A model generated the notes under the pieces. The model did not search any database, had not been told where the DNA came from, and saw nothing but the letters and a program-made list of their open reading frames with translations. The translations under genes were made by a program, and so were the position numbers. Of a stretch of 21,053 nucleotides of DNA, positions 1-7,626 are shown piece by piece (position 1 is the stretch's first letter; the number at the start of each line of letters is the position of its first letter). This DNA is from a virus: positions 1 through 21,053 of IMG/VR virus record IMGVR_UViG_3300020416_000864; one strand, 5' to 3'.

Positions 1-349
1 GAGTATCCCCATATGTTTGCATTTCAGGTATGTTTTCATCTGTCCTATCGCCGCCATTAGCAAAAATAATTCTAGAACCACTTTTTGTAGCAAGTGTTTT
101 ATATATTGCTCCACATGCTGTATCATCTGCATCATCAAAACTAATAACTTCGTCTACAACGCTAAGACCTTTTATTATTTCTATGCGTTCGTGAAAGGGC
201 ATAAATGGTTTACCTTTTTTGCGTATAAGCCATTCATCACTGTTTAGTCCTACAATAAGTTTGTCACCTAATTGTTTTGCCGCTTTGAAATAAGCAAGAT
301 GTCCTGAATGTAAGGGATCGAATCCACCTGTAACTAATACTACGTCCAT
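1..349 (-). CDS. Cytidylyltransferase-like nucleotidyltransferase (3' end cut by window)
   Basis: Reading from the ATG at 349 the frame is open to the window edge (116 codons), so the C-terminus is missing. The N-terminus has a beta-strand followed by GGFDPLHSGH at residues 8-17, the HxGH nucleotide-binding signature (H14, H17) of the cytidylyltransferase-like superfamily (TagD glycerol-3-phosphate cytidylyltransferase, the RfaE/HldE nucleotidyltransferase domain). Near the cut end, FANGGDRTDENIPE resembles the later nucleotide-binding region of the RfaE/HldE type. The family transfers a nucleotidyl group to a sugar- or polyol-phosphate, making an activated precursor; this fits the glycan operon just upstream. 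The exact substrate cannot be told. The start has no ribosome binding site and lies 5 bases from a late-promoter-like box, suggesting its own leaderless transcript. Confident of the family, not of the substrate. Confidence 0.85.
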   Translation of the reverse strand, partial: MDVVLVTGGFDPLHSGHLAYFKAAKQLGDKLIVGLNSDEWLIRKKGKPFMPFHERIEIIKGLSVVDEVISFDDADDTACGAIYKTLATKSGSRIIFANGGDRTDENIPEMQTYGDT

Positions 350-362
350 ACTGATATTTATG
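350..362 (-). promoter_or_regulatory. T4-type late promoter box, leaderless geometry
   Basis: The minus strand reads CATAAATA, then TCAGT, then the ATG at 349. The box matches 7 of 8 bases of the T4 late consensus TATAAATA. With T4 spacing (+1 six bases after the box) the transcript would start on the A of the ATG. No Shine-Dalgarno sequence lies upstream. It sits in the 20-base gap after the preceding gene. Confidence 0.6.
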
Positions 363-369
363 TACGCAG

Positions 370-1029
370 TTATTTACTAGTTGTTGATTTGATACCTTGT
401 ACTTTTGTAAAGTAAGGTTTGTATGCTCGTAACCATGGGCATAATTGTTTGCACATTATAGCATCATTAGGCCACCAACCAACTACGTCTTGTAATTCAC
501 AAACTTCTTTGGCCGCTTCAGGCTTAATAATGTATGCACTGTGTCCTGGTAACCCTTGTGGTATACTTTCATCTGCTACCCAAGGAACTTCTTGTTCACC
601 TGAATCATCTAATTTATTGTATAACTTCCAATTAAAGGTAGCGTGATCAGGATTGTTGATACTAATAGCACCGCCTTCAAAATCAAATGTCTTAAACTGT
701 CTTGTAAAGATTGCATCATGTTCGAGCACCATAATAGGTTGGTTAAGTTCTATTGCTTTCTGCCAAAGTCTATAATGACTGCCAGCGGCCGCAATACGCT
801 TTGTCATATCATATGTTTTGTATGCTTTAAGAGTCATGCCTGTGTTAGGACATTGTTTCTTTTTTGTATATGGCCACTTCCAATTAACTTCCCACATGTT
901 CTCCGGAGTAATAGCATCAAACTTTTGTACATCAATCCAGCTCTTTGTATCTATTATACTTTGTATACAACGGTCTGCATGTAGTTGACTATCCTCATGG
1001 CCTGGGATTGCAATTATAAATGCCTGCAT
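370..1029 (-). CDS. Putative GT25-like glycosyltransferase
   Basis: A 219-residue protein. Residues 1-10 (MQAFIIAIPG) look like the first strand of a GT-A fold. GSHYRLWQKA (83-92) followed by PIMVLEHDAIF (98-108) matches the S-H-x-x-x-W ... ExD region of glycosyltransferase family 25 (LPS-type galactosyltransferases), with E103/D105 as the likely metal or sugar-nucleotide site. A later GHSAYIIKPEAAKE segment is also typical of the family. The start at 1029 is an ATG overlapping the upstream stop (TAATG); an in-frame TTG at 1080 would overlap the upstream gene by about 50 bases and is less likely. It resembles the GT25-like protein at 6207-6776 and is the last gene of the coupled glycan operon. 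Sugar and acceptor are unknown. Confidence 0.7.
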   Translation of the reverse strand: MQAFIIAIPGHEDSQLHADRCIQSIIDTKSWIDVQKFDAITPENMWEVNWKWPYTKKKQCPNTGMTLKAYKTYDMTKRIAAAGSHYRLWQKAIELNQPIMVLEHDAIFTRQFKTFDFEGGAISINNPDHATFNWKLYNKLDDSGEQEVPWVADESIPQGLPGHSAYIIKPEAAKEVCELQDVVGWWPNDAIMCKQLCPWLRAYKPYFTKVQGIKSTTSK

Positions 1030-1616
1030 TACTTTACAACTTTCAATATATAACTGTCTTGTTTTTTCTTGCTTATCCAATCGTGATGTGTGACAGTATA
1101 TCTATTAATAGACTCTAATAACTTATTCCATTTGTCAGATGTAAAATCATTCGCATGACTTTTAATCCAAGGATGATTCATTTTAACTTTATCTAAATTC
1201 CAAACATCTTCTATATAATAGGTGTCTGTAAATTCAATTAAGTTTTCGAAAGTTAGACGTTGAGCTTCTGGAGTATGTAACCCGTCATCGATTATAAAAT
1301 CAAACTTTTGTCCTAGTGCTTTAAAGTGTGCATTACATTCAGCTGAAGTACTATCTAGTTTAGCATATTTTACTCTTACATTGTTCAGCATTGGAAGAGC
1401 TTCAGGAGCAACTCTTTCAAACGTATCAATTGTATAGATATTTGCATTTGTAAAATATTCTAACCATACATTGATGCTTTCACCTCTAAATGTTCCAACT
1501 TCTAAAATATTAATTTGCTTTTGACGAAGTTGTTCAAAATCTGCTTCATATAATTCGCTATAGCTATGCCATATTTTTTCACAGCCATATTTTTTGAATA
1601 GTTGTTCCATTATCAT
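1029..1616 (-). CDS. Class I SAM-dependent methyltransferase
   Basis: A 195-residue protein with a Rossmann-type motif I at 37-47 (ILEVGTFRGES), an acidic residue after the second strand (YTIDTF, 61-66), and FDFIIDDGLH at 105-114. The last motif resembles the region of sugar O-methyltransferases of the macrocin/TylF and cephalosporin-hydroxylase-like group, whose IDD-x-H metal-site residues are seen here. It probably methylates a sugar or glycolipid in the pathway encoded around it, but the acceptor is not identifiable. Its ATG overlaps the stop of the methyltransferase upstream (ATGA), and its own stop overlaps the next start (TAATG), so translation is probably coupled at both ends. Confidence 0.75.
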   Translation of the reverse strand: MIMEQLFKKYGCEKIWHSYSELYEADFEQLRQKQINILEVGTFRGESINVWLEYFTNANIYTIDTFERVAPEALPMLNNVRVKYAKLDSTSAECNAHFKALGQKFDFIIDDGLHTPEAQRLTFENLIEFTDTYYIEDVWNLDKVKMNHPWIKSHANDFTSDKWNKLLESINRYTVTHHDWISKKKQDSYILKVVK

Positions 1617-2185
1617 AGTTGCACCTCAAATTGATCATCATGAAAATTGTTTAGTGTGTAACCTGTGTTATCTATAAATTTATTAACAGCATCTCTTACG
1701 CCTGGCTTTTTAGGTCCATAGTCGTCGCCAAACAATAGTCCACCGGGTTTGATCATACTTACTGCTCTAGTTAAGTCATGTAGGCAACCTTCATAGGCAT
1801 GACTAGCATCTACATAGATCCAATCTAGTTTATCAGGAAATGTGTCAAACCATCGTGCAGTTGACATTCTGTGAATAGTAACTGGACTATTTGCAAAACG
1901 TTTTACAACACCTTCATAAATTTTATTGTAATATTTTTCAAAACCTTCTGTAGTAGCTTCACCTGTAAGTTTTGAATAACGTTCAAGGTATGCATCGTAA
2001 CCACCAAATTCGTTTGAGCCGTTGAAAACTTCTGGTGCCCAAGCATCAACTAAATGAATATGATCAGCACGTTTTAGAAACTTTGCAGAACTATCTCCCA
2101 TCCAAACTCCTAGTTCTGCACCAGTACTGCCTTCGGGTATACGTTTCCATGTTGCATCAGTACCTGGATTCTTTCCAAACATCAT
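1613..2185 (-). CDS. Class I SAM-dependent methyltransferase (Methyltransf_24-like)
   Basis: A 190-residue protein. SAM-binding motif I is GAELGVWMG (22-30), followed by LVDAW (45-49) with the acidic residue expected to bind the SAM ribose. LDWIYVDASHAY (120-131), IKPGGLLFGDDY (145-156) and GVRDAV follow the pattern of Methyltransf_24-type enzymes, which often act on sugars or small molecules. Two ATGs stand together at the start; the first is preceded by AGGAGAG at about 10 bases, one of the few good ribosome binding sites inside the glycan operon, following a 23-base gap. That gap may mark a new translation entry point in an otherwise overlapping chain. Not close in sequence to the methyltransferase immediately downstream, so probably a different reaction. 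Confidence 0.78.
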   Translation of the reverse strand: MMFGKNPGTDATWKRIPEGSTGAELGVWMGDSSAKFLKRADHIHLVDAWAPEVFNGSNEFGGYDAYLERYSKLTGEATTEGFEKYYNKIYEGVVKRFANSPVTIHRMSTARWFDTFPDKLDWIYVDASHAYEGCLHDLTRAVSMIKPGGLLFGDDYGPKKPGVRDAVNKFIDNTGYTLNNFHDDQFEVQL

Positions 2186-2208
2186 AATTCTGCTCTCCTA
2201 TATAATAC

Positions 2209-2895
2209 TTATTTTATCTTTTGTACAAAACCATGCATACTGGTATGTATATCATTTGTCCATTCACTCATTACTTGATACCAACCCCATTCGTTAGGAT
2301 ACAATTTACATTCTTTTACGAGTTGTCTTAGTAATGCACGATTAAAATGTTTACGGTGATGTATCAAAAAATCACATGGTAAAAATCCGTGCCAGTCATC
2401 GTGAGGATTATTTTTATCTACTTCTTCTATATTTCCTGAACCAAATTTAGGTCCTCTATTTGGTCTTGTTAAAAAACCTACTGGTCCTTTTTCATGTGCT
2501 TTACGCAACCAATTATGTAAATCTACTTTGTGATCAATTTGCGTATTCCAATCAACTCTAATAATTAAGTCGTGATGTTCAGGAATTTTTGAAACAATAT
2601 CTGCATGTGCAATCATAGGCGCAATACCAAAATATAAATCATCAAACAATTCTTTTGACTTTACATATTGAGAATATTTGGCATGCTTAGAGGGCGGTTT
2701 AACTTCCATAGGATGATAATGCCATTTTGGATAATGCATTGTGTATAATCTATCATGATACTGTTCTGATATAAGATTTGTTTTATTAGTCCATGTATGA
2801 TAATAAAAATTAGTGCCAGGAAGTTTTTTGCGTAGTTCTTCTACTATATTACTTTGTTTGTCATTTACACCACTGACACATATTGCTATATTCAT
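2209..2895 (-). CDS. Putative glycan-biosynthesis protein (WavE-like candidate)
   Basis: A 228-residue protein that I do not firmly recognise. The N-terminus MNIAICVSGV (1-10) is a strand-turn of the sort opening nucleotide-sugar-binding folds, and DLIIRVDWN (109-117) resembles the D-x-x-I-R-x-R/D segment of WavE-type and related polysaccharide synthesis proteins. Long stretches are rich in His, Lys and aromatic residues. There is no signal peptide or membrane segment. Position inside a chain of glycosyltransferase and methyltransferase genes, with an ATGA overlap to the SGNH hydrolase upstream, argues for a role in the same glycan pathway. The glycosyltransferase assignment is an inference; the gene itself is certain. 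Confidence 0.55.
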   Translation of the reverse strand: MNIAICVSGVNDKQSNIVEELRKKLPGTNFYYHTWTNKTNLISEQYHDRLYTMHYPKWHYHPMEVKPPSKHAKYSQYVKSKELFDDLYFGIAPMIAHADIVSKIPEHHDLIIRVDWNTQIDHKVDLHNWLRKAHEKGPVGFLTRPNRGPKFGSGNIEEVDKNNPHDDWHGFLPCDFLIHHRKHFNRALLRQLVKECKLYPNEWGWYQVMSEWTNDIHTSMHGFVQKIK

Positions 2896-3650
2896 TTAAA
2901 GAACCATTTCATTATGTTCTTTGCAAAATGAACTTGACTTTTTACACCAGGGTGTGGCCTAGTATGTCTTTGTTTATCTAGTCCATCATCAATATGGAAA
3001 TCTTTCATGTGATGAAATGTTTTTGCTTGAAGTGTGTCTATTTTTAAATTATTAAAAACATGTTTATATTTGTTAATAGCATGTTTATTAATTAGATGAA
3101 AGTCTGTTACACCTTTACTTTTCATATATGCGTGTGCATAATTTATCAGCACTGTATTTTCATACACACAGTCATGATCGTAATGATAATCTGTGTACCA
3201 TTGGTGTATTAATCTAGCATAATTATCTTTTTGTTCAGGTGTAAACCCTCTCCAAAATTCTTCAGGCATATGATCTTTATAAATGAATGCTGGCATCATA
3301 TGCAATTTATGGTCACTAAAATTACCACCTATATTTAATCTTGCATTGTAAGGTTTATATTCTTTGAATATAGTTTTACGTTCAAAATTACTCCATAGTA
3401 CAATTACTATTGTAGGTTCATTGAAATTATAATTTACTATTTCATTTAAAATTATTTTATTACTAGCTCCCGGTATACCTTTGTTATCTAGCGTATGAAA
3501 TTTACCAAATGTTTGTAAATGATTTGACCAGGCCATTTTGCTAGGTAAGGTTCCAGGACCTTTTTCATTTACATCTAAGCAATCGGGTAGACCGTGGCCA
3601 AATGTAAAACTACACCCGAATACAACTAATTTATATTTGTCAAGTTCCAT
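2892..3650 (-). CDS. SGNH/GDSL-family hydrolase
   Basis: A 252-residue protein. FGCSFTFGHG (11-20) is block I with the presumed nucleophile S14; NKGIPGASN (56-64) supplies the block II Gly and nearby Asn; VLWSN (84-88) stands at block III; and RPHPG near 231-235, preceded by DDGLD, fits the block V Asp/His. SGNH enzymes are esterases, often sugar O-acetyl esterases or transferases, so this one could remove or move acyl groups on the surface glycan made by the neighbours. No signal peptide, so it should act in the infected cell's cytoplasm or within the virion. It overlaps the sulfotransferase gene by 25 bases and the next gene by ATGA. Confidence 0.72.
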   Translation of the reverse strand: MELDKYKLVVFGCSFTFGHGLPDCLDVNEKGPGTLPSKMAWSNHLQTFGKFHTLDNKGIPGASNKIILNEIVNYNFNEPTIVIVLWSNFERKTIFKEYKPYNARLNIGGNFSDHKLHMMPAFIYKDHMPEEFWRGFTPEQKDNYARLIHQWYTDYHYDHDCVYENTVLINYAHAYMKSKGVTDFHLINKHAINKYKHVFNNLKIDTLQAKTFHHMKDFHIDDGLDKQRHTRPHPGVKSQVHFAKNIMKWFFK

Positions 3651-4306
3651 ACGTTTTTCCTTGCACCTGTATCGAAATCAAAATCCCAATAGTCAATGTC
3701 TTTTTTATACCAGTCAGCAACTTTTTCATAAGTGCTATTGTTATATAAAGTTCTATAGTCTTCCTTTATACTTGTAACATTCCTCGATCTAGGCATTTCT
3801 GTCATGTTAAAGTATTTAAGCACATCTTCTTTTAGATGTTCTACTCGTAATATATCACAACGAACTTTACCGTTACTATCAACAACATGATCTAATTGCG
3901 GGTGCCAACCTCTAATAGCTCTATACCATGTGTATTTTTTATCGATCCATTTGCCACGTTCATATAAAAAATGTTCTAATGATCGTGTGTCAGCATATGA
4001 TGGATCAATATTTCCTCTTTGTACTGCTTCTTTAGCAAACAAATATCTACTAACAACTTTACTCCATGGATTACGTACAACAGCAAATGCTTGATATTGA
4101 TCTGTAATTACACAGTTAACATCTCTCCACCGTGCATGTTCTACTCCTTTAACATCACGCTCGCCATACTCTTTCATAGTATTGTTAAAATCTTTAAAGT
4201 TTGCAATCCATTTTCGATGCACAGGAATAATTTTATTTTGAAACACTTCACTACCACGTATTGTCATGCCTGCATTTTTTGGTATATGTATAAAAAGTTT
4301 TTGCAT
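3626..4306 (-). CDS. PAPS-dependent sulfotransferase
   Basis: A 226-residue protein. FIHIPKNAGMTI (5-16) is the 5'-phosphosulfate-binding loop of carbohydrate sulfotransferases (Sulfotransfer_2 type, IPKxAGxT). AVVRNPWSKVVSRYLF (75-90) is the 3'-phosphate-binding motif, with R78 and S87 as expected contacts. DILRVEHLKED (151-161) and a C-terminal Y..DIDYWDFDF complete a pattern typical of bacterial and marine-phage members. The family moves sulfate from PAPS to a hydroxyl or amine, usually on a glycan. No PAPS-synthesis gene is visible here, so the host would supply the donor. The gene starts in a TAATG overlap with the DUF6165-like gene. Family assignment is strong; the acceptor is unknown. 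Confidence 0.85.
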   Translation of the reverse strand: MQKLFIHIPKNAGMTIRGSEVFQNKIIPVHRKWIANFKDFNNTMKEYGERDVKGVEHARWRDVNCVITDQYQAFAVVRNPWSKVVSRYLFAKEAVQRGNIDPSYADTRSLEHFLYERGKWIDKKYTWYRAIRGWHPQLDHVVDSNGKVRCDILRVEHLKEDVLKYFNMTEMPRSRNVTSIKEDYRTLYNNSTYEKVADWYKKDIDYWDFDFDTGARKNVWNLTNIN

Positions 4307-4683
4307 TAGTATTTTGTATAATCCTTTTCTTCTACAACATCTGAATTTGTAATTACATTAATCATTTTTTTAATTTTAGCACGATCATCATTTTTTATAT
4401 AAACATCTCTTGCTAGTCTAACAAATTTTGCACCAAACATTTTATCAGCTTCGCATTTACGTTTGCTATTTTCTATATCCCAAAGTTGTTCGTTAATTGA
4501 CTCTAATTCTGCAACTAACGCATTAACTTCTGGATCGTTATTAAATGCTTTGCTTTCTAAATATGCAAGTTCTTTATTAACGTTTTCTAGTTGTTCTTTA
4601 TCTGTAAGTTTCTTTTGTTTGATTTTAAGTATAGTAATTTTATCAAATAATTCACCAACAGATACTTCAATTGATACCATCAT
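4306..4683 (-). CDS. DUF6165-like helical protein of glycan clusters
   Basis: A 125-residue protein with the N-terminal block VSVGELFDKITILKIK (7-22), which I recognise as the conserved opening of a small family (DUF6165) usually found beside glycosyltransferase genes. The rest is mostly charged helix, probably coiled coil (roughly residues 15-75). Biochemical function is not established to my knowledge. The start has two adjacent ATGs and lies 17 bases inside the end of the GT9-like gene; its stop overlaps the sulfotransferase start. The position between a GT9-like enzyme and a sulfotransferase makes an accessory or scaffold role in glycan assembly plausible, by inference only. Confidence 0.7.
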   Translation of the reverse strand: MMVSIEVSVGELFDKITILKIKQKKLTDKEQLENVNKELAYLESKAFNNDPEVNALVAELESINEQLWDIENSKRKCEADKMFGAKFVRLARDVYIKNDDRAKIKKMINVITNSDVVEEKDYTKY

Positions 4684-5413
4684 TTATTCTAATCCCGTTG
4701 TCTTTAGCCCTATGCATGTGATGACTCCAGCGGTCTTTAGGACTTAAAGTATATATGTGAATATTCTCTGGAGCAAAATATACTTGAGACATATGTAAAA
4801 ATCCGCTGTCAACACCAACATGATAAGTTGCTTTTGACATTGCATATGCAATATGTTTCAAGCTATCTCTTAATAATACATCTTTTGATTCACCGCCTAC
4901 AATAACAACTTCATAGTCTTTATATTTGTCAAGTATTGCTTGTCGTTGCTTTGGCTTGATCATACGCTTTTTAGATGTACTATCAAATTGTACAGTAATA
5001 AATTTGTTAGGTAATTTGATGTCTTGCGGTTGTGCATCAAGTTGCGGAAAATAACGTAAGTATGCAGTCAAGTCTATACCCTCTTTTGGTTCAAAGCGTT
5101 GGGGATAGTCTGCATAAATTTGTGCATCTGCATTATACCCTCTATCTCTAAGATAGTTTACAAAATCTAGATTGTCTTTAGGTTCATGCTCAAGGTGTGG
5201 CATAACTGCAACACTACCTTTAGGAAACAAACTTAATATCTCAGGCCAACTTTCGGGCTTGTGTCTATTCCATTGATACTTTGTAAGATGCAACATTACT
5301 GAAGTATTTTCCATTAGTCCATAGTTATATGATAGCAATACACTGTGTATTCTATCTCCTAATCCAGGTGCACCGTAATGAAAGTTTTTCTTAACAGTAC
5401 TAAATGCTCGCAT
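4667..5413 (-). CDS. GT9-like (heptosyltransferase-type) glycosyltransferase
   Basis: From the ATG at 5413 the protein has 248 residues. The N-terminal GAPGLGDRIHSVLL (about 14-27) resembles the glycine loop of GT-B enzymes, and EVVIVGGES (168-176) followed by GVDSGFLHM (200-208) is the sugar-nucleotide-binding signature of glycosyltransferase family 9 (ADP-heptose:LPS heptosyltransferases). The protein is shorter than the bacterial enzymes (about 320-350 residues), consistent with a trimmed phage version. A TTG at 5428 overlapping the upstream stop (ATTGA) is an alternative start adding five residues. GT9 suggests transfer to a core-LPS-like acceptor; the actual sugar cannot be deduced. Confidence 0.72.
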   Translation of the reverse strand: MRAFSTVKKNFHYGAPGLGDRIHSVLLSYNYGLMENTSVMLHLTKYQWNRHKPESWPEILSLFPKGSVAVMPHLEHEPKDNLDFVNYLRDRGYNADAQIYADYPQRFEPKEGIDLTAYLRYFPQLDAQPQDIKLPNKFITVQFDSTSKKRMIKPKQRQAILDKYKDYEVVIVGGESKDVLLRDSLKHIAYAMSKATYHVGVDSGFLHMSQVYFAPENIHIYTLSPKDRWSHHMHRAKDNGIRINDGIN

Positions 5414-5424
5414 TGCTAAATGTT

Positions 5425-6210
5425 TCAATTTATTACTCTCATTAAGTCATGAACGTTTTCGCCTTTTTGTGGCAATAAGTCTTTTAGAAAAAAATGTATA
5501 AAATATGCTTTAGGTATTTGTTTGTCATCTATACCTTTGAATAATCCATTCCAACGCCAGTCCATATTCAGTGTAGGAATCTTTTCCTTTTTTACCCAAT
5601 AGTTTAATAGCATTTGATCAGTTGACCATTTACGATAACCTATACCATCAACAAAGTCTTTGAACTCTGGTCTACGTATAAATTGTTCTGCTGTTTGTCC
5701 TTTTAGATATGGTAAAAACTTTTTACTATTAATAACCATCATACCCATGTTATAAAATTCAGCACCTAGTTCGTTCCACTTCCAATCTACGTCTTTTAAA
5801 TTTTCAAATGCCGCTTTAGAATATTTTCTAATCTTTGATTTATATTTTTTGGCACAAGGTAATTCTCTTTCTGCTACTGCACCAAAAGCATACTCTTCAG
5901 TTAAGTCCCAAAAAATATTTGGAGCTTCTTGTCTTATATAAATGTCACTATCTATTATTGCAATTTGTTCGTAGTCGTGTAAGTGTGTAAATGCATTTTC
6001 TTTTTCATATATAGGCATATAACCTAAACGTTCTACTGCTTCCTTGCTTCTACCAGTTCGTGACATATCTGGTCTAATTTTCAATATTGGTTCTCGTTGA
6101 ACAATGTGTTTCATATTATATTTGTTACAATAATTTGCAACACTCTGTATACAGTGTTCGTACAGTTTGCTTTGACTACCAACTGCAACTTGGTAAATCA
6201 TTCTTCTCAT
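5425..6210 (-). CDS. GT-A glycosyltransferase with DxD motif
   Basis: A 261-residue protein. IAIIDSDIYI (83-92) holds the DxD metal/sugar-nucleotide motif (D87, D89) of GT-A glycosyltransferases. NMGMMVINSKKF (154-165) resembles the N-x-G conserved segment of family 8-like enzymes, and STDQMLLNYW (196-205) the D-Q segment that usually follows. A terminal H near IHFFLKD could complete the metal site. The start overlaps the GT25-like gene by ATGA. Fold and general activity are well supported; sugar donor and acceptor are not. It is a different lineage from the GT-A protein at 6766-7626, which shares the DxD and D-Q features but little else by eye. Confidence 0.72.
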   Translation of the reverse strand: MRRMIYQVAVGSQSKLYEHCIQSVANYCNKYNMKHIVQREPILKIRPDMSRTGRSKEAVERLGYMPIYEKENAFTHLHDYEQIAIIDSDIYIRQEAPNIFWDLTEEYAFGAVAERELPCAKKYKSKIRKYSKAAFENLKDVDWKWNELGAEFYNMGMMVINSKKFLPYLKGQTAEQFIRRPEFKDFVDGIGYRKWSTDQMLLNYWVKKEKIPTLNMDWRWNGLFKGIDDKQIPKAYFIHFFLKDLLPQKGENVHDLMRVIN

Positions 6211-6776
6211 TTTAAATCCTTAGTGAAACTTACATTAGTTTTGTATGTAACTTTATTTAATTTATCAAATTTCATGTTGACTATTCCATCGCATAACATC
6301 CAGTCAGCTGGCATAGCACCATGAGTATGTACCCAGTCTAATATCTTTTTTGCACCTGTGGGTGTTATACGATAAGCTCTAGCACCTTCATACCAATTAC
6401 CTGGTGGAATAGGTTTTGCTTTATTAAATCCTTCAAACTTATATACATCACAATCTATATATTCGCCCATTGGCTTTTGAAATACAACATCATGTTCAAA
6501 AATACAAATAGGTGTATTTGTTGTGTGGCATTTTTGCCACAGTAGATATTGACTAAGAAAACAACCTTGTGTTCCTGGTCTTTCTAGTAATCTTTTAGCC
6601 TTTTTGTGTTCGTATGGTTTTATTCTATAATCAATTAATCCTGTGTCTTTACCATTTACACCTTCATATAATTCTAGATTCCAGTTTCTCATTGTACCTG
6701 TTTCTAATGCACGGTTAGCCATACTTACGCTATCAGGATATCCTGGCAAATAAATTATATAACCTTTATTTTCCAT
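6207..6776 (-). CDS. GT25-family glycosyltransferase
   Basis: A 189-residue protein. QGCFLSQYLLWQKC (70-83) then TPICIFEHDVVF (88-99) is the family 25 signature (G-C-x-x-S-H/Q-x-x-x-W and ExD, here E94/D96). GARAYRITPTGAKKIL and PADWMLCDG near residues 129-163 match the later conserved blocks where the acceptor side usually lies. Family 25 enzymes are LPS-type galactosyl/glucosyltransferases. Residue 75 is Gln where bacterial enzymes usually have His. It overlaps the upstream GT-A gene by 11 bases and the downstream gene by ATGA. It resembles the GT25-like protein at 370-1029, so the operon carries two members, probably for successive residues. Confidence 0.8.
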   Translation of the reverse strand: MENKGYIIYLPGYPDSVSMANRALETGTMRNWNLELYEGVNGKDTGLIDYRIKPYEHKKAKRLLERPGTQGCFLSQYLLWQKCHTTNTPICIFEHDVVFQKPMGEYIDCDVYKFEGFNKAKPIPPGNWYEGARAYRITPTGAKKILDWVHTHGAMPADWMLCDGIVNMKFDKLNKVTYKTNVSFTKDLK

Positions 6777-7626
6777 CTTTTATCTTTGCTATCTCTTCTA
6801 AAGTCTTGTGATACAAATCGTTAGGTAACCATTTTAGTTGTGCGGCTTTATATTTTATATCATTCTTTTTATTGCCTTTGCCTGTGCTAAAAATATCATC
6901 TTTCTTTATACCCCAAGCATTCCATTTATACGGAATATTATTATATGGCAGATTGAAATCAACTTTCCATTCACGCACTACGTTTTTTAACACATCTTGA
7001 TCTATATACCAATAGCACCCTTTTTCAAAACCTTCAATAAGCCTTGTTGCAAACAAATCTCTAAATTGCATACCATTAGGTCCTAGTCCTAATGTTAACG
7101 CACTTGCAATAAACACTGATGGATCTTTTGGCTTTGGCATGACTCCTACAAACTTTGTCAAGTCTCTAAACTTCGATTGATGAAAGCCATTACGAAGCAC
7201 ACTATCACAATCAATTTGTAATATGTGTGTGTCTTGATTTTTGAATAATTGATTAAGACGCATAAATCTTACACTTGCAAGATATGTACGTCTAGCAATA
7301 TAATCTATGTCAGCAGTTTTAAATATACTCATTCCCTCACGCATTCTATGTTTATCTTTGCGTAAGTTTACATAGAAGTCTTTGTTTACATCTTCCCAAG
7401 TATATGTAAATTTATTATGTTTAGTAAATTCTTTCAATACATTATGATTAATATTACCTTCATTAATAATATGAACGTGTACATGCATCCAACCTATTGT
7501 ACCAAAAATACTTTTTGCAAGTGCATATCCATGTTTGTAAAAATAGTCGTAGTCACAACTAAAATATATTACATCTTGTTGATGTGCAGGAGAACATTCT
7601 CCTTGTAATGGAGGTAATCTAAACAT
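6766..7626 (-). CDS. GT-A glycosyltransferase (GT8-like)
   Basis: A 286-residue protein. HILQIDCDSVLR (134-145) contains the DxD motif (D139, D141) expected to bind Mn2+ and the sugar nucleotide, and WYIDQDVLKNV (206-216) fits the D-Q segment of GT8-like enzymes. A basic and aromatic-rich N-terminal half with ARRTYLASVRFMRLNQLF (111-128) is typical of the helix before the DxD strand. No membrane segment is seen. The start overlaps the FkbM methyltransferase gene by 8 bases. Glycosyltransferase activity is likely; specificity is unknown. Confidence 0.7.
   Translation of the reverse strand: MFRLPPLQGECSPAHQQDVIYFSCDYDYFYKHGYALAKSIFGTIGWMHVHVHIINEGNINHNVLKEFTKHNKFTYTWEDVNKDFYVNLRKDKHRMREGMSIFKTADIDYIARRTYLASVRFMRLNQLFKNQDTHILQIDCDSVLRNGFHQSKFRDLTKFVGVMPKPKDPSVFIASALTLGLGPNGMQFRDLFATRLIEGFEKGCYWYIDQDVLKNVVREWKVDFNLPYNNIPYKWNAWGIKKDDIFSTGKGNKKNDIKYKAAQLKWLPNDLYHKTLEEIAKIKDGK

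Noticed and set aside
6766-7626. Possible recent duplication of the two GT-A glycosyltransferase genes (5425-6210 and 6766-7626)
   Set aside because: They share only family-level features (DxD, D-Q block); by eye the rest does not align, so shared fold is a simpler account.
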